DNA of 64,000 bases from Brevundimonas subvibrioides (lineage in GTDB: Bacteria; Pseudomonadota; Alphaproteobacteria; Caulobacterales; Caulobacteraceae): NCBI RefSeq assembly GCF_027271155.1, contig NZ_CP114542.1, forward strand, positions 1,364,001-1,428,000, in the 5' to 3' direction. Below are positions 28,628 to 37,747 of this stretch, piece by piece. The translations under genes were made by a program, and so were the position numbers. Below the pieces are notes generated by a model. That model did no database searches. It saw only the letters and a list, made by a program, of their open reading frames with translations, and had not been told where the DNA came from. How positions within the stretch are numbered: the first letter of the stretch is position 1; the number at the start of each line of letters is the position of its first letter.

Positions 28628-29053
28628 ATGAAGGTCACTGGCCCCTCGGGTACCGGTCCCGCCACCGGTCAGCGGCCCGTACGCGCGAGCGGCGGCTTTT
28701 CCCTGTCCCAGGGCGTGTCCGCCCCGGCGACGGCTTCATCGCAAGCCGTTTCTTCGGCATCGGGGGTCAGCGATGTCTCTGCCCTGATGGCCTTGCAGGG
28801 CGTGGAGACCGCGACCGAGCGTCGACGCCGTGCCGTCCGGCGCGGAGCCGGACTGCTGGACCGCCTGGACGAGCTGAAACTGGCCCTGCTGTCGGGCGAG
28901 GCGGGGGAGGGCGCGCTGGAGCGCATGGCGCGGGGTCTGCGCGAAGAGCGTCCCGACGATCCGGATGAGACGCTGACGGGTCTGCTGCAGCAGATCGACC
29001 TGCGCGCCGCTGTCGAACTGGCCAAGGCCGAAGTTCGCCGCACTGCAACATAA
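28628..29053 (+). CDS. fliX: FliX, flagellar assembly checkpoint regulator
   Basis: This 141-residue protein begins MKVTGPSG, has a low-complexity N-terminal part, and a helical C-terminal part (RRRRAVRRGAGLLDRLDELKLALLSGE, then LLQQIDLRAAVELAKAEVRR). FliX in Caulobacter couples early flagellar assembly to activation of the transcription factor FlbD. The divergent flgI and downstream dksA support the call. An in-frame ATG at 28598 would add ten residues. The 28446-28627 gap holds the two promoters and an A-rich tract, but I could not place a confident CtrA or sigma-54 site there. Confidence 0.85.
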   Translation: MKVTGPSGTGPATGQRPVRASGGFSLSQGVSAPATASSQAVSSASGVSDVSALMALQGVETATERRRRAVRRGAGLLDRLDELKLALLSGEAGEGALERMARGLREERPDDPDETLTGLLQQIDLRAAVELAKAEVRRTAT

Positions 29054-29204
29054 ACCCCGGAAATGCCGGTCAAATCCCGGGTTCGTCGAGCCGGGTGATG
29101 AAGAAATGTCACGCAGTCGGTGACAAGCGAGCTTGGCCGCGATCACGGACGCGCGATGATGGTTGCCGTGAGTCACCAACCCTGCCTATAGGCCGTCTTG
29201 CGCC

Positions 29205-29669
29205 ATGGGGGGCGCTGTTTTGAGTGTGAGTGCGATGACCGCATTGGCCTCTGTTCCGTCGGACGAACCATCCGGTTACCGGCCTTCGGACGACGAGCCG
29301 TTCATGAACGAACGGCAGCTCGCCTATTTCAAGCATAAGCTGCTGGCCTGGCGAGACGATATTCTGCGTGAATCCAAGGGTACGGTCGTCAATCTGAAGG
29401 CCGAGACCGAGAACCATCCGGACCTGCTGGACCGGGCCTCCTCGGCGTCCGACCGGGCCCTGGAGCTGCGGACCCGCGACCGCCAGCGCAAGCTGATCTC
29501 CAAGATCGAGGATGCGCTCCGCCGGATCGAGGACGGGTCCTACGGCTACTGCGAAGACACCGGCGAGCCGATCGGCCTCGGCCGTCTGGAAGCCCGTCCC
29601 ACCGCGACCCTGTCGGTCGAAGCCCAGGAACGTCACGAGCGTCGCGAGCGGGTTCACCGGGACGATTGA
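29205..29669 (+). CDS. dksA: DksA-family RNA polymerase-binding factor (single-cysteine type)
   Basis: This 154-residue protein has the DksA coiled coil (LAYFKHKLLAWRDDILRES, the LLDRASSASDRALELRTRDR tip region) and the globular end YGYCEDTGEPIGLGRLEARPTAT. Only one of the four zinc-finger cysteines of E. coli DksA remains; the others read T, S and A. Such zinc-independent forms are known in alphaproteobacteria. It binds the RNA polymerase secondary channel to adjust transcription with ppGpp. The true start may be the ATG at 29235. No ribosome site separates the two choices. Confidence 0.92.
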   Translation: MGGAVLSVSAMTALASVPSDEPSGYRPSDDEPFMNERQLAYFKHKLLAWRDDILRESKGTVVNLKAETENHPDLLDRASSASDRALELRTRDRQRKLISKIEDALRRIEDGSYGYCEDTGEPIGLGRLEARPTATLSVEAQERHERRERVHRDD

Positions 29670-29738
29670 GGCTAATCTCTCACCCATCGGGAGGGCCGTG
29701 GATGCGGCGCGTCGATGGGAGCGACAAGGGGCCCGACT

Positions 29739-31238
29739 CTACTCCGGAATATCCCTGAAGTTTGAGTAGCGTCCATCGCGGGCGAGATTGCCGAACCGCG
29801 TGGTGTCCGCGTCGAAGCTGAGCTTCACGATGCCGATCGGGCCGTGACGCTGCTTGCCGATGACGACCTCGGCCTGGTGCTGCAGGATGTCCATGTCCTC
29901 CTGCCATTTCAGATGCTCTTCGGTGCCTTCGCGCGGCTCGGTGCGGCCGAGGTAGTAGCTTTCGCGATAGACGAACATCACGCAGTCCGCGTCCTGCTCG
30001 ATCGAGCCGGATTCGCGCAGGTCGGACAACTGAGGCCGCTTGTCCTCGCGATTTTCCACCTGACGCGACAGCTGCGACAGGGCCACGATGGGGACGTTCA
30101 GCTCCTTGGCCAGCGCCTTCAGGCCGCCGGTGATCTCCGACACCTCCTGCACCCGGTTCTTCTGGCCGTTGCCTTCGCCCACGGTGATGAGCTGCAGATA
30201 GTCGACGATGATCAGGTCCAGCCCCTGTTCCATCCGCTTCAGGCGGCGGGCGCGTGCCGCCAGCTTGGAGATGGCCAGGCCGCCGGTGGCGTCGATATAG
30301 AGCGGACTCTCGCCGATCTCGATGGCCGCGTCCCGCACCTTGCCGAAGTCCGAGGCATCGATCTCGCCCTTGCGCAGGCGGTCGGAAGAGACGCCCGACG
30401 CATCGGCCAGAATCCGCATGGCCAGTTGTTCGGCGCTCATTTCCAGCGAGAAGAAGGCCACCACGCCGCCCGAGACCGTCTTGCGGCCATCCGGCGTCGG
30501 CTCCCAGCGATAGTTGCGCGCCACGTTGAAGGCGATGTTGGTCGCCAGCGCCGTCTTCCCCATCGACGGGCGGCCCGCCAGGATCAACAGGTCAGAGGGA
30601 TAGAGACCGCCCAGCTTCTGGTCCAGATCGTCCAGATGGGTGGCCAGACCTGCCAGCTTCCCGTCGCGCTGATAGGCCTCGCCCGCCATCTGCACGGCAC
30701 CGGCCAGCGCCGTCGAGAAACTGACGAAGCCGGAAGAGGGCGCGCCGGTTTCGGCCAGGGAATACAGGGTCAGCTCGGCCTGTTCGATCTGCTCGATCGC
30801 GGGCGTCTCCGGGTCCGGAGCCTCCTTGATGATCTCCCCGCCGATACGGATCAGATCGCGACGCAGGGCCAGGTCGTAGACCACGCGGGCATAGTCCGGC
30901 GCGTTCGCCCCCGGCGGGGCGCGGTCCATCAGGTCGGCGAGATAGCGCAGGCCGCCGAACTCGGCGAAGGCCGGGTCCTGCTTGAACCGCTCCATCAGGA
31001 TGGTGGGCTCGGCCAGCATGCCCTGGCGGATGTGATCCTCGATCGCGTCGTACAGCCGCTGATGGAAGGGCTCGTAGAAATGCGACCCGCGCAGGCGGTC
31101 CGACAGCCTCTCGAAGATGGCATTGTCGAACATCAGCGCACCCAGAAGCGCCTGCTCGGCCTCCAGGTTATGCGGCAGGGACGGGATCGGAACCGCGCCG
31201 AAAGAGTCGGGGGCGAAGGAGGGGGAAAAGGCGTTCAT
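29739..31238 (-). CDS. dnaB: DnaB, replicative DNA helicase
   Basis: This 499-residue hexameric helicase unwinds DNA ahead of the replisome. The N-terminal domain begins PHNLEAEQALLGALMFDN. The RecA-like domain has Walker A AGRPSMGKTALATNIAFN near residue 212 and LIIVDYLQL (Walker B). LSQLSRQVENREDKRPQLSDLRESGSIEQDAD is the usual H3/H4 region. The ATG at 31238 was chosen; an ATG at 31262 adds eight residues. There is no sign of an intein, which is common in dnaB elsewhere. Confidence 0.97.
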   Translation of the reverse strand: MNAFSPSFAPDSFGAVPIPSLPHNLEAEQALLGALMFDNAIFERLSDRLRGSHFYEPFHQRLYDAIEDHIRQGMLAEPTILMERFKQDPAFAEFGGLRYLADLMDRAPPGANAPDYARVVYDLALRRDLIRIGGEIIKEAPDPETPAIEQIEQAELTLYSLAETGAPSSGFVSFSTALAGAVQMAGEAYQRDGKLAGLATHLDDLDQKLGGLYPSDLLILAGRPSMGKTALATNIAFNVARNYRWEPTPDGRKTVSGGVVAFFSLEMSAEQLAMRILADASGVSSDRLRKGEIDASDFGKVRDAAIEIGESPLYIDATGGLAISKLAARARRLKRMEQGLDLIIVDYLQLITVGEGNGQKNRVQEVSEITGGLKALAKELNVPIVALSQLSRQVENREDKRPQLSDLRESGSIEQDADCVMFVYRESYYLGRTEPREGTEEHLKWQEDMDILQHQAEVVIGKQRHGPIGIVKLSFDADTTRFGNLARDGRYSNFRDIPE

Positions 31239-31361
31239 CGGGTTAACGCATACCCCTCGCACGCCCCTGCGACAGCCTTGGATATGGCCTTGGCCGGGGA
31301 TCGATTCGGCCCGTCTGTGGACCGCTGGAAAATCCCCAGACGGATCAGTTCGGGGCGCGGC

Positions 31362-31742
31362 TCAGCCGGCCGGACAGGGATAGCGATCCGCCATCCAGGC
31401 ACGGATGCCGTCCGTCGGCGACATGCGACGCCGACGCTCGGCCGGGATGGCGTTCAAAAAGCTCAGCAACTGGCGCGCATTGACCGTAATGCGCTCAGCC
31501 GGGCAGGCGGGCGGTGTCCGTCCGGCCGCCCGCGCAGCGCGCACTTCGTCGCCGACGTTGGTGAAGGCGGTATTCGCCTCCCGCATCAGACGACGCGCGT
31601 CCGAGCGCAAGGCCGATGTCGGATTCAACGGCACCCTGTTTGCCTCGGTCACGAACGTGTCCAGGGTCCGCGTCTGGGCGGCGGCAGGGAGGGCAATAGC
31701 GAGAATGGACGCTGTCGCGACCACGATGATGATAGTTCTCAT
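31362..31742 (-). CDS. small secreted protein, Rap1a/Tai-like
   Basis: This is a 126-residue protein with an N-terminal signal peptide (IIIVVATASILAIALPAAAQ). The C-terminal 45 residues have the layout of the Rap1a/Tai domain, known from type VI secretion immunity proteins and many stand-alone periplasmic proteins: ACPAERITVNARQLLSFLN ... IRAWMADRYPCP, with two cysteines likely paired. No effector or secretion gene is nearby. The match is by pattern only and the function is open. Confidence 0.55.
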   Translation of the reverse strand: MRTIIIVVATASILAIALPAAAQTRTLDTFVTEANRVPLNPTSALRSDARRLMREANTAFTNVGDEVRAARAAGRTPPACPAERITVNARQLLSFLNAIPAERRRRMSPTDGIRAWMADRYPCPAG

Positions 31743-31807
31743 TGGGTCCCTCCAAGTCTGGCCAAGCTTTGCAGCGTAGCACGGCGGCGAAACCAAGGCG
31801 CGAACAT

Positions 31808-31839
31808 GAAAACGGCGCGGAGATCGCTCTCCGCGCCGT
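31808..31839 (-). terminator. intrinsic terminator after the TonB-dependent receptor gene
   Basis: On the minus strand, ACGGCGCGGAGA and TCTCCGCGCCGT form a perfect 12-base stem with a GCGA loop, followed by TTTTC. It starts 26 bases after the receptor stop codon, as expected for a Rho-independent terminator. Confidence 0.85.
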
Positions 31840-31864
31840 GTCCGTTCCGGTCCTGTCTCCAGGC

Positions 31865-34372
31865 CTAGAAGTTGTAGCTCACGCGGCCGTAGACGAAGCG
31901 ACCGTTGAAGCCATAGGGCGAGTACTGCGGGAAGCCGGTTGATCCCGTCGACCCGTTGATCGCCGCCGGAGTGAACTGCGGATACTCGTCGGTCAGGTTG
32001 GTCACGCCCACGGCCAGGCCGACACCGATAGGCAACTCGTAGCGCGCCTCCAGATCGATCAGGGTGTCCGAACCGGTCTCGTAATCCAGACTCGGACTGT
32101 TATTGGCGATCAGGACGCTGTCGTAATAGGTCGCCTTTGCTGTTGCGGACCATCCACCCAGGGACCAGTCAAGGCTGGACACGACCTTCTTCTCGGGCGT
32201 GCCGTCCTCGAACGCGAGGATGTTGGCCCGGTCGAACAGGAAGAAGGGTGAGGACGCGAGGGCGCTGGTTGACGGCGGGGTCGAGTTGACCTTGGTGTCG
32301 TTGTAGTTGCCGGCGACCGTGAAATCGAAGCGACCATAGTCGGTCGGCAGGCGATAACGGCCGACGACGTCAATGCCCTTGGTCGTGGTGTCCACGCCAT
32401 TGACGAAGAAGCGCACGCCGCTGACGCTGGTTCCAGGCAGATTAGCGGTCAGGAATGCACGGATCGCATCACGCTCGGCCACGGTCTGGCCGGGACGTGC
32501 GCCGCCCGTGCCGCCCAGGGTTTCCGAATAGGCGATCCGGTCGTTCACATCGATCTGATAGGCATCGACGGTCAGATCCACAGCACCCAGACGGAAGACC
32601 AGGCCCAGCGAGTAGTTGACCGAGGTTTCAGCCTCCAGAGGCTTCGAGCCCAGGATGCGGGACACCGGATCATCCACACGGAAGGTGCTGTTCTCGGCCA
32701 GGGTCACGACGGGCACGCCGCCCACCACGCTGGCCGACAGGTTGGTCGCCGTATAGCTGAAATACTGTTGCTGCAACGCCGGGGCGTGGAAGCCCGAAGA
32801 CACGGCCCCGCGGATGGCGAAGCCGGGAGTAAAGTCGTAGCGGGCCGAAGCCTTGCCGGTCAGGGTATCGCCGAAGTCGGAATAGTCCTCATAGCGGGCC
32901 GCCAGACCGAAGGAGAAGGCCTCTGTCAGCTTGCCCTCGAAATCGACGAAGGCACTGTAATTGCTACGGTCGACCTTGATGGCATTCTTGTTCGACAGGC
33001 CGGGGAAGCCTTGTGAACCGAGCGGGTTGGCTGTCGTCGTGCCCGGGATGACGATCTGAGGGCCCTGATTGTAGGACGCGGGCTCGCCGGCCGTGACCTC
33101 GAAGTTCTCGGCCCGGTATTCGACGCCGAAAGCAAAGTTCAGGGGCTCATACAGACCGATGTCCAGCGGTTTCACGCCGTCTATGCCGACTGTGAACTGG
33201 TCGTAGGACAGGCCGCCGGCATCGAACTCACGCTGGGACGTCGTGCCATAAGTGCGGTTCAGCGAGTTGACGACGCGGTAGTCCAGCGCGTTGCTGCCAT
33301 ATCCGGCCGACAGATCCCAATCGATGCCGAAGGCCGGACCCTTGATACCGCCGTAGATGTTCTTGTCGACGATTTCGGTCTCGATCAGCGGCAGGAAGCC
33401 GTTCGGATAGATGGTGATGTCGTTGCGGGTCTCGTTGAAAGCGCGCGCTGTGGCGGCGGACGAGCTGGCTTTGTGCTGGACGCCGCCAAACGCATAGGCC
33501 GTCCAGTCATTGCTCAACGGCTTGCCGGCGTTGAACCAAAGGCTCTGGCTCTGCACGTCCGGGTCACCGAAACGGCCGATGACCTGGTTGGAGGCTCCGC
33601 CGTTGACGGCCGATGGCGCGGCGTAGTCGGAGCGGTTCGTAGGGTCCCGGGTCTGCAACTCACCAGCGAAGGTGATGAAGCCGTCGTCGCCCAGCGGCAA
33701 TCCGATCCAACCGGCCAAGGACTGCTGTTCGCCATCCTCGGCCTTGTGATCGCCACGCGCGGTCGTGAAGGTCGTGTCGAACCGCCCGTAGTTGTAAGTC
33801 AGGCCGCCACCCGAGTCAGCTTCGCGCAGGCGCAGGTTCAGCACGCCGGCAATGGCGTCGGACCCATACTGGGCGGACGCCCCGTCCCGCAGCACTTCGA
33901 CGGAGCCGAGAGCGACCGAGGGTATGGTGTTCAGATCGAAGGCGGTCGAGCCGCGTCCCAGGCTGCCGTTGACGTTGACCAGGGCGCTGACGTGGCCGCG
34001 CTGACCGTTGATGAGGACCAGGGTCTGGTCCGGGGCCAAGCCGCGCAGCGAGGCGGGACGGACGTGATCGGAGCCATCCGAGATCGCCGGGCGCGGGAAG
34101 TTGATAGACGGTGCCGCATTGGCCAGGGCAGCGGCCGTCTCGGTGCCCGTGCCCGTACGGGTCAGGGTCTGGGCGCTGATCACGTCCACCGGCGCGATGG
34201 TGTCCAGGCGGCTGCGGCCGACGGTGCGGGTCCCGGTGACGACGATTTCGTCGACCTGGCTGGCGTCATCCTGCGGCGGCGCGGACTGCGCGGAGGCGAC
34301 GAGCGGGCAGGCGAGCAGGGTCGCGGCGGATGCGAACCCGAGCAGGAGGGAGCGGCTGGTTATTCTGAGCAT
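31865..34372 (-). CDS. TonB-dependent outer-membrane receptor
   Basis: This 835-residue protein has a signal peptide (LLLGFASAATLLACPLVASAQ), a TonB-box-like DEIVVTGTR near residue 41, a plug domain (VEVLRDGASAQYGSDAIAGVLNLRL near residue 155), and a 22-strand barrel ending in an aromatic residue (YGRVSYNF). It takes up a large substrate across the outer membrane using TonB energy. The substrate cannot be told from sequence. Enzymes or regulators that would hint at it are absent, and the genes on either side are unrelated. A clear terminator follows. Confidence 0.93.
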   Translation of the reverse strand: MLRITSRSLLLGFASAATLLACPLVASAQSAPPQDDASQVDEIVVTGTRTVGRSRLDTIAPVDVISAQTLTRTGTGTETAAALANAAPSINFPRPAISDGSDHVRPASLRGLAPDQTLVLINGQRGHVSALVNVNGSLGRGSTAFDLNTIPSVALGSVEVLRDGASAQYGSDAIAGVLNLRLREADSGGGLTYNYGRFDTTFTTARGDHKAEDGEQQSLAGWIGLPLGDDGFITFAGELQTRDPTNRSDYAAPSAVNGGASNQVIGRFGDPDVQSQSLWFNAGKPLSNDWTAYAFGGVQHKASSSAATARAFNETRNDITIYPNGFLPLIETEIVDKNIYGGIKGPAFGIDWDLSAGYGSNALDYRVVNSLNRTYGTTSQREFDAGGLSYDQFTVGIDGVKPLDIGLYEPLNFAFGVEYRAENFEVTAGEPASYNQGPQIVIPGTTTANPLGSQGFPGLSNKNAIKVDRSNYSAFVDFEGKLTEAFSFGLAARYEDYSDFGDTLTGKASARYDFTPGFAIRGAVSSGFHAPALQQQYFSYTATNLSASVVGGVPVVTLAENSTFRVDDPVSRILGSKPLEAETSVNYSLGLVFRLGAVDLTVDAYQIDVNDRIAYSETLGGTGGARPGQTVAERDAIRAFLTANLPGTSVSGVRFFVNGVDTTTKGIDVVGRYRLPTDYGRFDFTVAGNYNDTKVNSTPPSTSALASSPFFLFDRANILAFEDGTPEKKVVSSLDWSLGGWSATAKATYYDSVLIANNSPSLDYETGSDTLIDLEARYELPIGVGLAVGVTNLTDEYPQFTPAAINGSTGSTGFPQYSPYGFNGRFVYGRVSYNF

Positions 34373-34690
34373 GTTCTGGACCTGACGACCGAAGGGGAGG
34401 AACGGCGCGACCGCCGCGTAACCAAGCGAAACTGTTCAGCACCGGCTGGTGCGGACGGACCCACAGCGCACCAAGAGCGCAAGATTTTTGCGCCGACGGA
34501 GCTCAGGGTCCGGTGCCATGCAAGCTGGGTTCGCCTCGAGCGCAGGTCAAGGACGGGAATTGTCTTCGTCGGCGCGCCGTTGCATTTTTGACATGGAAGG
34601 GACGCAGTGCAGAAACGAAGAAGGGCGCGCCTTTGCGGCACGCCCTTCAGGTTTTCTATTCCGCCCGATAAGCGGAAATAGGGTCGGCGA
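34373..34690. other. 318-base non-coding stretch between receptor and rplI
   Basis: This gap holds the promoter region of the receptor gene and the 3' region of rplI. Small hairpins are visible: GCACC-GGCT-GGTGC near 34440, GCGCAA-GATTT-TTGCGC near 34477, and the rplI terminator at 34621. No credible open reading frame was found. Confidence 0.6.
34621..34647 (-). terminator. hairpin terminator downstream of the rpsF-rpsR-rplI operon
   Basis: On the minus strand, AAGGGCGTGCC pairs with GGCGCGCCCTT (11 bases, one mismatch) around a GCAAA loop, followed by a pyrimidine-rich CTTCGTTTC. A second smaller hairpin (TATTTCCGCT / GCGGAATA) lies between it and the rplI stop. Confidence 0.7.
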
Positions 34691-35275
34691 TCAGGCCTCG
34701 GAGCCGAGACCGTCCTGCTGGCCGGCACCGCCTTCGACCATGTCGCGGGCCTGTTCGGCGGCGGCATTGCGGTCTTCGTCGTAGGCCGACTTGATGACGT
34801 CCTCGCCCTTGGCCTGACGCTCGGCCTCGTCTGCGGAACGGGCGATGTTGATCTTGACCGTGGCGGTGACCTCGGCGTGCAGGCGAACCAGCACCTCGTG
34901 AACACCCAGGGTCTTGATCGCCGTGTTCAGGACGACCTGCGAGCGTTCGACCTTGCCACCTTCGGCCTGGACGGCCTCTGCGACGTCGCGACCGGAGACC
35001 GAGCCGTACAGCTGGCCGGTCTCACCCGCCTGGCGGATCATGACGTAGGACTGACCGTCGATCTTGTCGGCGATCTTCTGGGCCTCGCTCTTGTTCTTCT
35101 CGTTGCGGGCCTCGATGGCGACGCGGTCGAGTTCGAACTTCTCCAGGTTTTTGGAGGTGGCGCGAAGGGCCTTGTCCCGCGGCAGCAGGAAGTTGCGAGC
35201 GAAGCCATCCTTGACGGTGACGACGTCGCCGATGGCGCCGAGGTTCTCGACGCGTTCGAGCAGAACGACCTTCAT
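34691..35275 (-). CDS. rplI: 50S ribosomal protein L9
   Basis: This 194-residue protein has the L9 N-terminal domain, [36 protein letters not shown]. The long connecting helix and C-terminal domain follow, including [19 protein letters not shown]. The last 45 residues are an acidic, alanine/glutamine-rich extension beyond the usual ~150 residues; such tails are common in alphaproteobacterial L9. It starts one base after the rpsR stop, in the same operon. Confidence 0.97.
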   Translation of the reverse strand: MKVVLLERVENLGAIGDVVTVKDGFARNFLLPRDKALRATSKNLEKFELDRVAIEARNEKNKSEAQKIADKIDGQSYVMIRQAGETGQLYGSVSGRDVAEAVQAEGGKVERSQVVLNTAIKTLGVHEVLVRLHAEVTATVKINIARSADEAERQAKGEDVIKSAYDEDRNAAAEQARDMVEGGAGQQDGLGSEA

Positions 35276-35276
35276 C

Positions 35277-35549
35277 TTATTTCACCACATAGGGCAGGAG
35301 GGCCAGATAGCGGGCGCGCTTGATGGCCTTGGCCAGTTCGCGTTGCTTGATCTGGGACACGGCGGTGATGCGCGAGGGCACGATCTTGCCGCGTTCGGAA
35401 ATGTAGCGCTGCAGCAGCTTGACGTCCTTGTAGTCGATCTTCGGCGCGCCTTCGCCCGTGAACGGGCAGACCTTGCGGCGACGATTGAACGGACGGCGGC
35501 CGGAGCCGGCGCCGACGGGCATGCCGGGGGTGGAGGTGGTATCGGTCAT
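35277..35549 (-). CDS. rpsR: 30S ribosomal protein S18
   Basis: This 90-residue S18 carries the core [40 protein letters not shown] followed by [20 protein letters not shown]. It binds S6 on the platform of the small subunit and lies between rpsF and rplI in the standard order. Confidence 0.98.
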   Translation of the reverse strand: MTDTTSTPGMPVGAGSGRRPFNRRRKVCPFTGEGAPKIDYKDVKLLQRYISERGKIVPSRITAVSQIKQRELAKAIKRARYLALLPYVVK

Positions 35550-35564
35550 GGGTTCAAATCCTCC

Positions 35565-35948
35565 TTACGCGGCCACGTCGGCGTCTTCACGCGGCGTGCG
35601 TTCGCGATCGCGTTCACGCTCGCGCTCGCGGCGGGCCAGCAGTGGCGACAGTTCCAGGTCGAGTTCCTCGACGCGGACGGTCAGCCAGCGCAGCACGTCC
35701 TCGTTGATGCCGAGCTGGCGCTCGACTTCGGCCATGGCGGGCGGGGGGCAGTCGATGGCCAGCAGGGAATAGTGCGCCTTGCGGTTCTTCTTGACCCGAT
35801 AGGTCAGGTTGCGCAGGCCCCAGTATTCGATCTTGGCGACCGTTCCGCCGCCGGCGACGATCAGGTCCTTGATGGTGTCGTTGAGGGCTTCGGCCTGTTG
35901 CGCGCTGATATCCTGGCGCGTCATGACCGTGTGCTCGTAAAGAGCCAT
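35565..35948 (-). CDS. rpsF: 30S ribosomal protein S6
   Basis: This 127-residue S6 begins [20 protein letters not shown] and has the ferredoxin-like core with [23 protein letters not shown]. The C-terminal tail is rich in arginine and glutamate ([16 protein letters not shown]). It is first gene of the rpsF-rpsR-rplI operon. The 181-base region upstream (35949-36129) holds its promoter and no other gene that I can support. Confidence 0.97.
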   Translation of the reverse strand: MALYEHTVMTRQDISAQQAEALNDTIKDLIVAGGGTVAKIEYWGLRNLTYRVKKNRKAHYSLLAIDCPPPAMAEVERQLGINEDVLRWLTVRVEELDLELSPLLARRERERERDRERTPREDADVAA

Positions 35949-36129
35949 TCGTCAGTCTCCCTTGTAGGGCGTCGGCGCGACCGGACCGGGTGAAGTCCGA
36001 ACCACGATGGATCCTGAAGCGGCGGTCGGAATGACTTCCCGAACCCTTTGGTGTTCCGCATCAGGACCGAAGCCCTGGAAAGCGGGCGCGTATAGGGGAA
36101 AAGGGGTCGGGGGGCAAGGACTGAAAGGG

Positions 36130-36405
36130 TCAGCGCCAGTTCTGGGCCGCGTGACGGATGCGGAGGATGACCACTTTGCTTTTGGCGATCCGGTACACAA
36201 CGATGAAGGGCGTCTTCGGCACCCGAAGCTCGCGTGTGCCCGCCCGACTGCCGGCGCGGCCCAGGTTCGGAAACTCTGAGAGATTTCGAATACTGGATTC
36301 AATCCGGCTCGCGACCATGAGCGCCGCGCCCGGCTTGTCGCCCGCAATGAAGTCTGTCTGCGCCCGCATGTCCTGAAGGGCACGCTGGGCGAACTCAATG
36401 TTCAC
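36130..36405 (-). CDS. ParE/RelE-superfamily toxin
   Basis: This 91-residue protein has the ParE-type fold pattern: FAQRALQDMRAQTDFIAGDKP, IRNLSEFPNLGRAGSRAGTREL, and the C-terminal strands FIVVYRIAKSKVVILRIRHAAQNW. Family toxins target gyrase (ParE) or ribosome-bound mRNA (RelE). The upstream antitoxin gene overlaps it by four bases, the usual two-gene layout. It sits between the conserved rpsF and fabD genes. Confidence 0.88.
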   Translation of the reverse strand: MNIEFAQRALQDMRAQTDFIAGDKPGAALMVASRIESSIRNLSEFPNLGRAGSRAGTRELRVPKTPFIVVYRIAKSKVVILRIRHAAQNWR

Positions 36406-36683
36406 CGGGATTGTTTGGCCAAGAGATCGGTCAAGCGCGCCCGCATTTCGGCGAAGACGATATCTGCATCGAGCAACGGTTCGTTGTCGGCTGAATCAAT
36501 GCCTTCCTGAATCCAGGCGAGATACTCACCCTCGGTGGCGAAGCCGAGCCACGGATCGCGGGCGTGGAGCGAATCCCGGACGAAATCCGCCGCCGCTTGT
36601 TCCGGCGTGATCTCATTGGCCTCAGCGCGCGCCTTGAGGCGTTCGAGGTCTTCGTCGGACAGCTGGATCGCGACCTGGGCCAT
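36402..36683 (-). CDS. antitoxin of the ParE/RelE-type pair
   Basis: This 93-residue protein opens AQVAIQLSDEDLERLKARA, resembling an N-terminal ribbon-helix-helix DNA-binding segment. An acidic C-terminal part follows (EGIDSADNEPLLDADIVFAEM) that would bind the toxin. It precedes the toxin gene with an ATGA overlap. By analogy it represses its own promoter and is degraded by proteases under stress. The antitoxin class is inferred mainly from pairing. Confidence 0.82.
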   Translation of the reverse strand: MAQVAIQLSDEDLERLKARAEANEITPEQAAADFVRDSLHARDPWLGFATEGEYLAWIQEGIDSADNEPLLDADIVFAEMRARLTDLLAKQSR

Positions 36684-36790
36684 GCCCGAAACGTCGTCTC
36701 TCGACCGCCTTTCGTCAAGTCGGCCGGGTTGCCCGGAGGCGGCAACCGGCTTACCCCTCCGCGCTTCTCAGGCAACAATGGACCCTCCTT

Positions 36791-37747
36791 ATGACCCTCG
36801 CCCTCCTGTTCCCCGGACAAGGCAGTCAGGCCGTCGGCATGGGCGCGGCGCTGGCCGACGCCTTCGCCTCCGCCCGTGAGGTTTTCGCCGAGGTCGATCA
36901 GGCGCTGGGTCAGGATCTGTCGGGTCTGATGCGCGACGGGCCGGAGGATCAGCTGACCCTGACCGAAAATGCCCAGCCCGCCCTGATGGCGGTGTCGCTG
37001 GCGGTCATGCGGGTGCTGGACAGGGAGTTCGGCGTGTCCGTGGCGCGCGCGTCGTTCGTCGCGGGCCATTCGCTGGGCGAGTATTCGGCGCTGGCGGCGG
37101 CTGGGGCCCTTTCGATCGCCGACACGGCGCGACTGCTGAAGCTGCGCGGTCAGGCCATGCAGCGGGCCGTGCCGGTCGGGCAGGGGGCGATGGCGTCGCT
37201 GATCGGACCGAAGACGGACTTGGCCCTCGCGGAGGAAGCCGCTGCGGCCGGGGCCGAAATCGGCACCTGCGTGGTCGCCAACGACAACAACAACGGCAAC
37301 GTGGTCATCTCGGGCGACAAGGCCGCCGTGGATCGGGCCATTGAGAAGGCGAAGGAGCTGGGCGCGCGGGCGATCCCGCTGAACGTCTCGGCCCCCTTCC
37401 ACTGCCCGCTGATGCAGCCCGCCGCCGACGAAATGGCCGCCGCCCTGGCGTCCGCAAACCTGACCGCGCCGTCCGTGCCCGTCGTCGCCAACGTCACGGC
37501 CCGGCCGGAGACCGACGCCGACACGATCCGCCGCCTGCTGGTCGAACAGGTCACCGGCCGTGTCCGCTGGCGCGAGAGCATGATGTGGATGGCCGGGGAA
37601 GGCGGCGTGACCCGCTTCGTCGAGATCGGCTCGGGCAAGGTCCTGACCGGCATGGCCAGGCGGATCGCGCCGGAGGCGGAAAGCCTGGCGTTGAACAGCC
37701 CCGAAGACATCGAGGCTTTCGCGAAGGCAGTGACGAGTGACGAGTGA
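36791..37747 (+). CDS. fabD: malonyl-CoA:ACP transacylase
   Basis: This 318-residue enzyme transfers malonyl groups to acyl carrier protein for fatty-acid synthesis. LLFPGQGSQAVGMG opens the protein. The nucleophile is Ser94 in GHSLGEYSA, and the partner histidine is in NVSAPFHCPLM near residue 202. The last codons and the stop lie within a heptanucleotide repeat (AGTGACG), so the C-terminal end is probably recent in origin. fabG follows after 62 bases. Confidence 0.97.
   Translation: MTLALLFPGQGSQAVGMGAALADAFASAREVFAEVDQALGQDLSGLMRDGPEDQLTLTENAQPALMAVSLAVMRVLDREFGVSVARASFVAGHSLGEYSALAAAGALSIADTARLLKLRGQAMQRAVPVGQGAMASLIGPKTDLALAEEAAAAGAEIGTCVVANDNNNGNVVISGDKAAVDRAIEKAKELGARAIPLNVSAPFHCPLMQPAADEMAAALASANLTAPSVPVVANVTARPETDADTIRRLLVEQVTGRVRWRESMMWMAGEGGVTRFVEIGSGKVLTGMARRIAPEAESLALNSPEDIEAFAKAVTSDE

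Noticed and set aside
29844..31868. 674-codon open frame opposite dnaB
   Set aside because: It is the complement of dnaB and reads as Arg/Gln/Ala-rich noise.
34477..34493. Possible small RNA at the GCGCAA/TTGCGC hairpin upstream of the TonB receptor
   Set aside because: A six-base stem without a clear promoter or T-tail is not enough to support an RNA gene.
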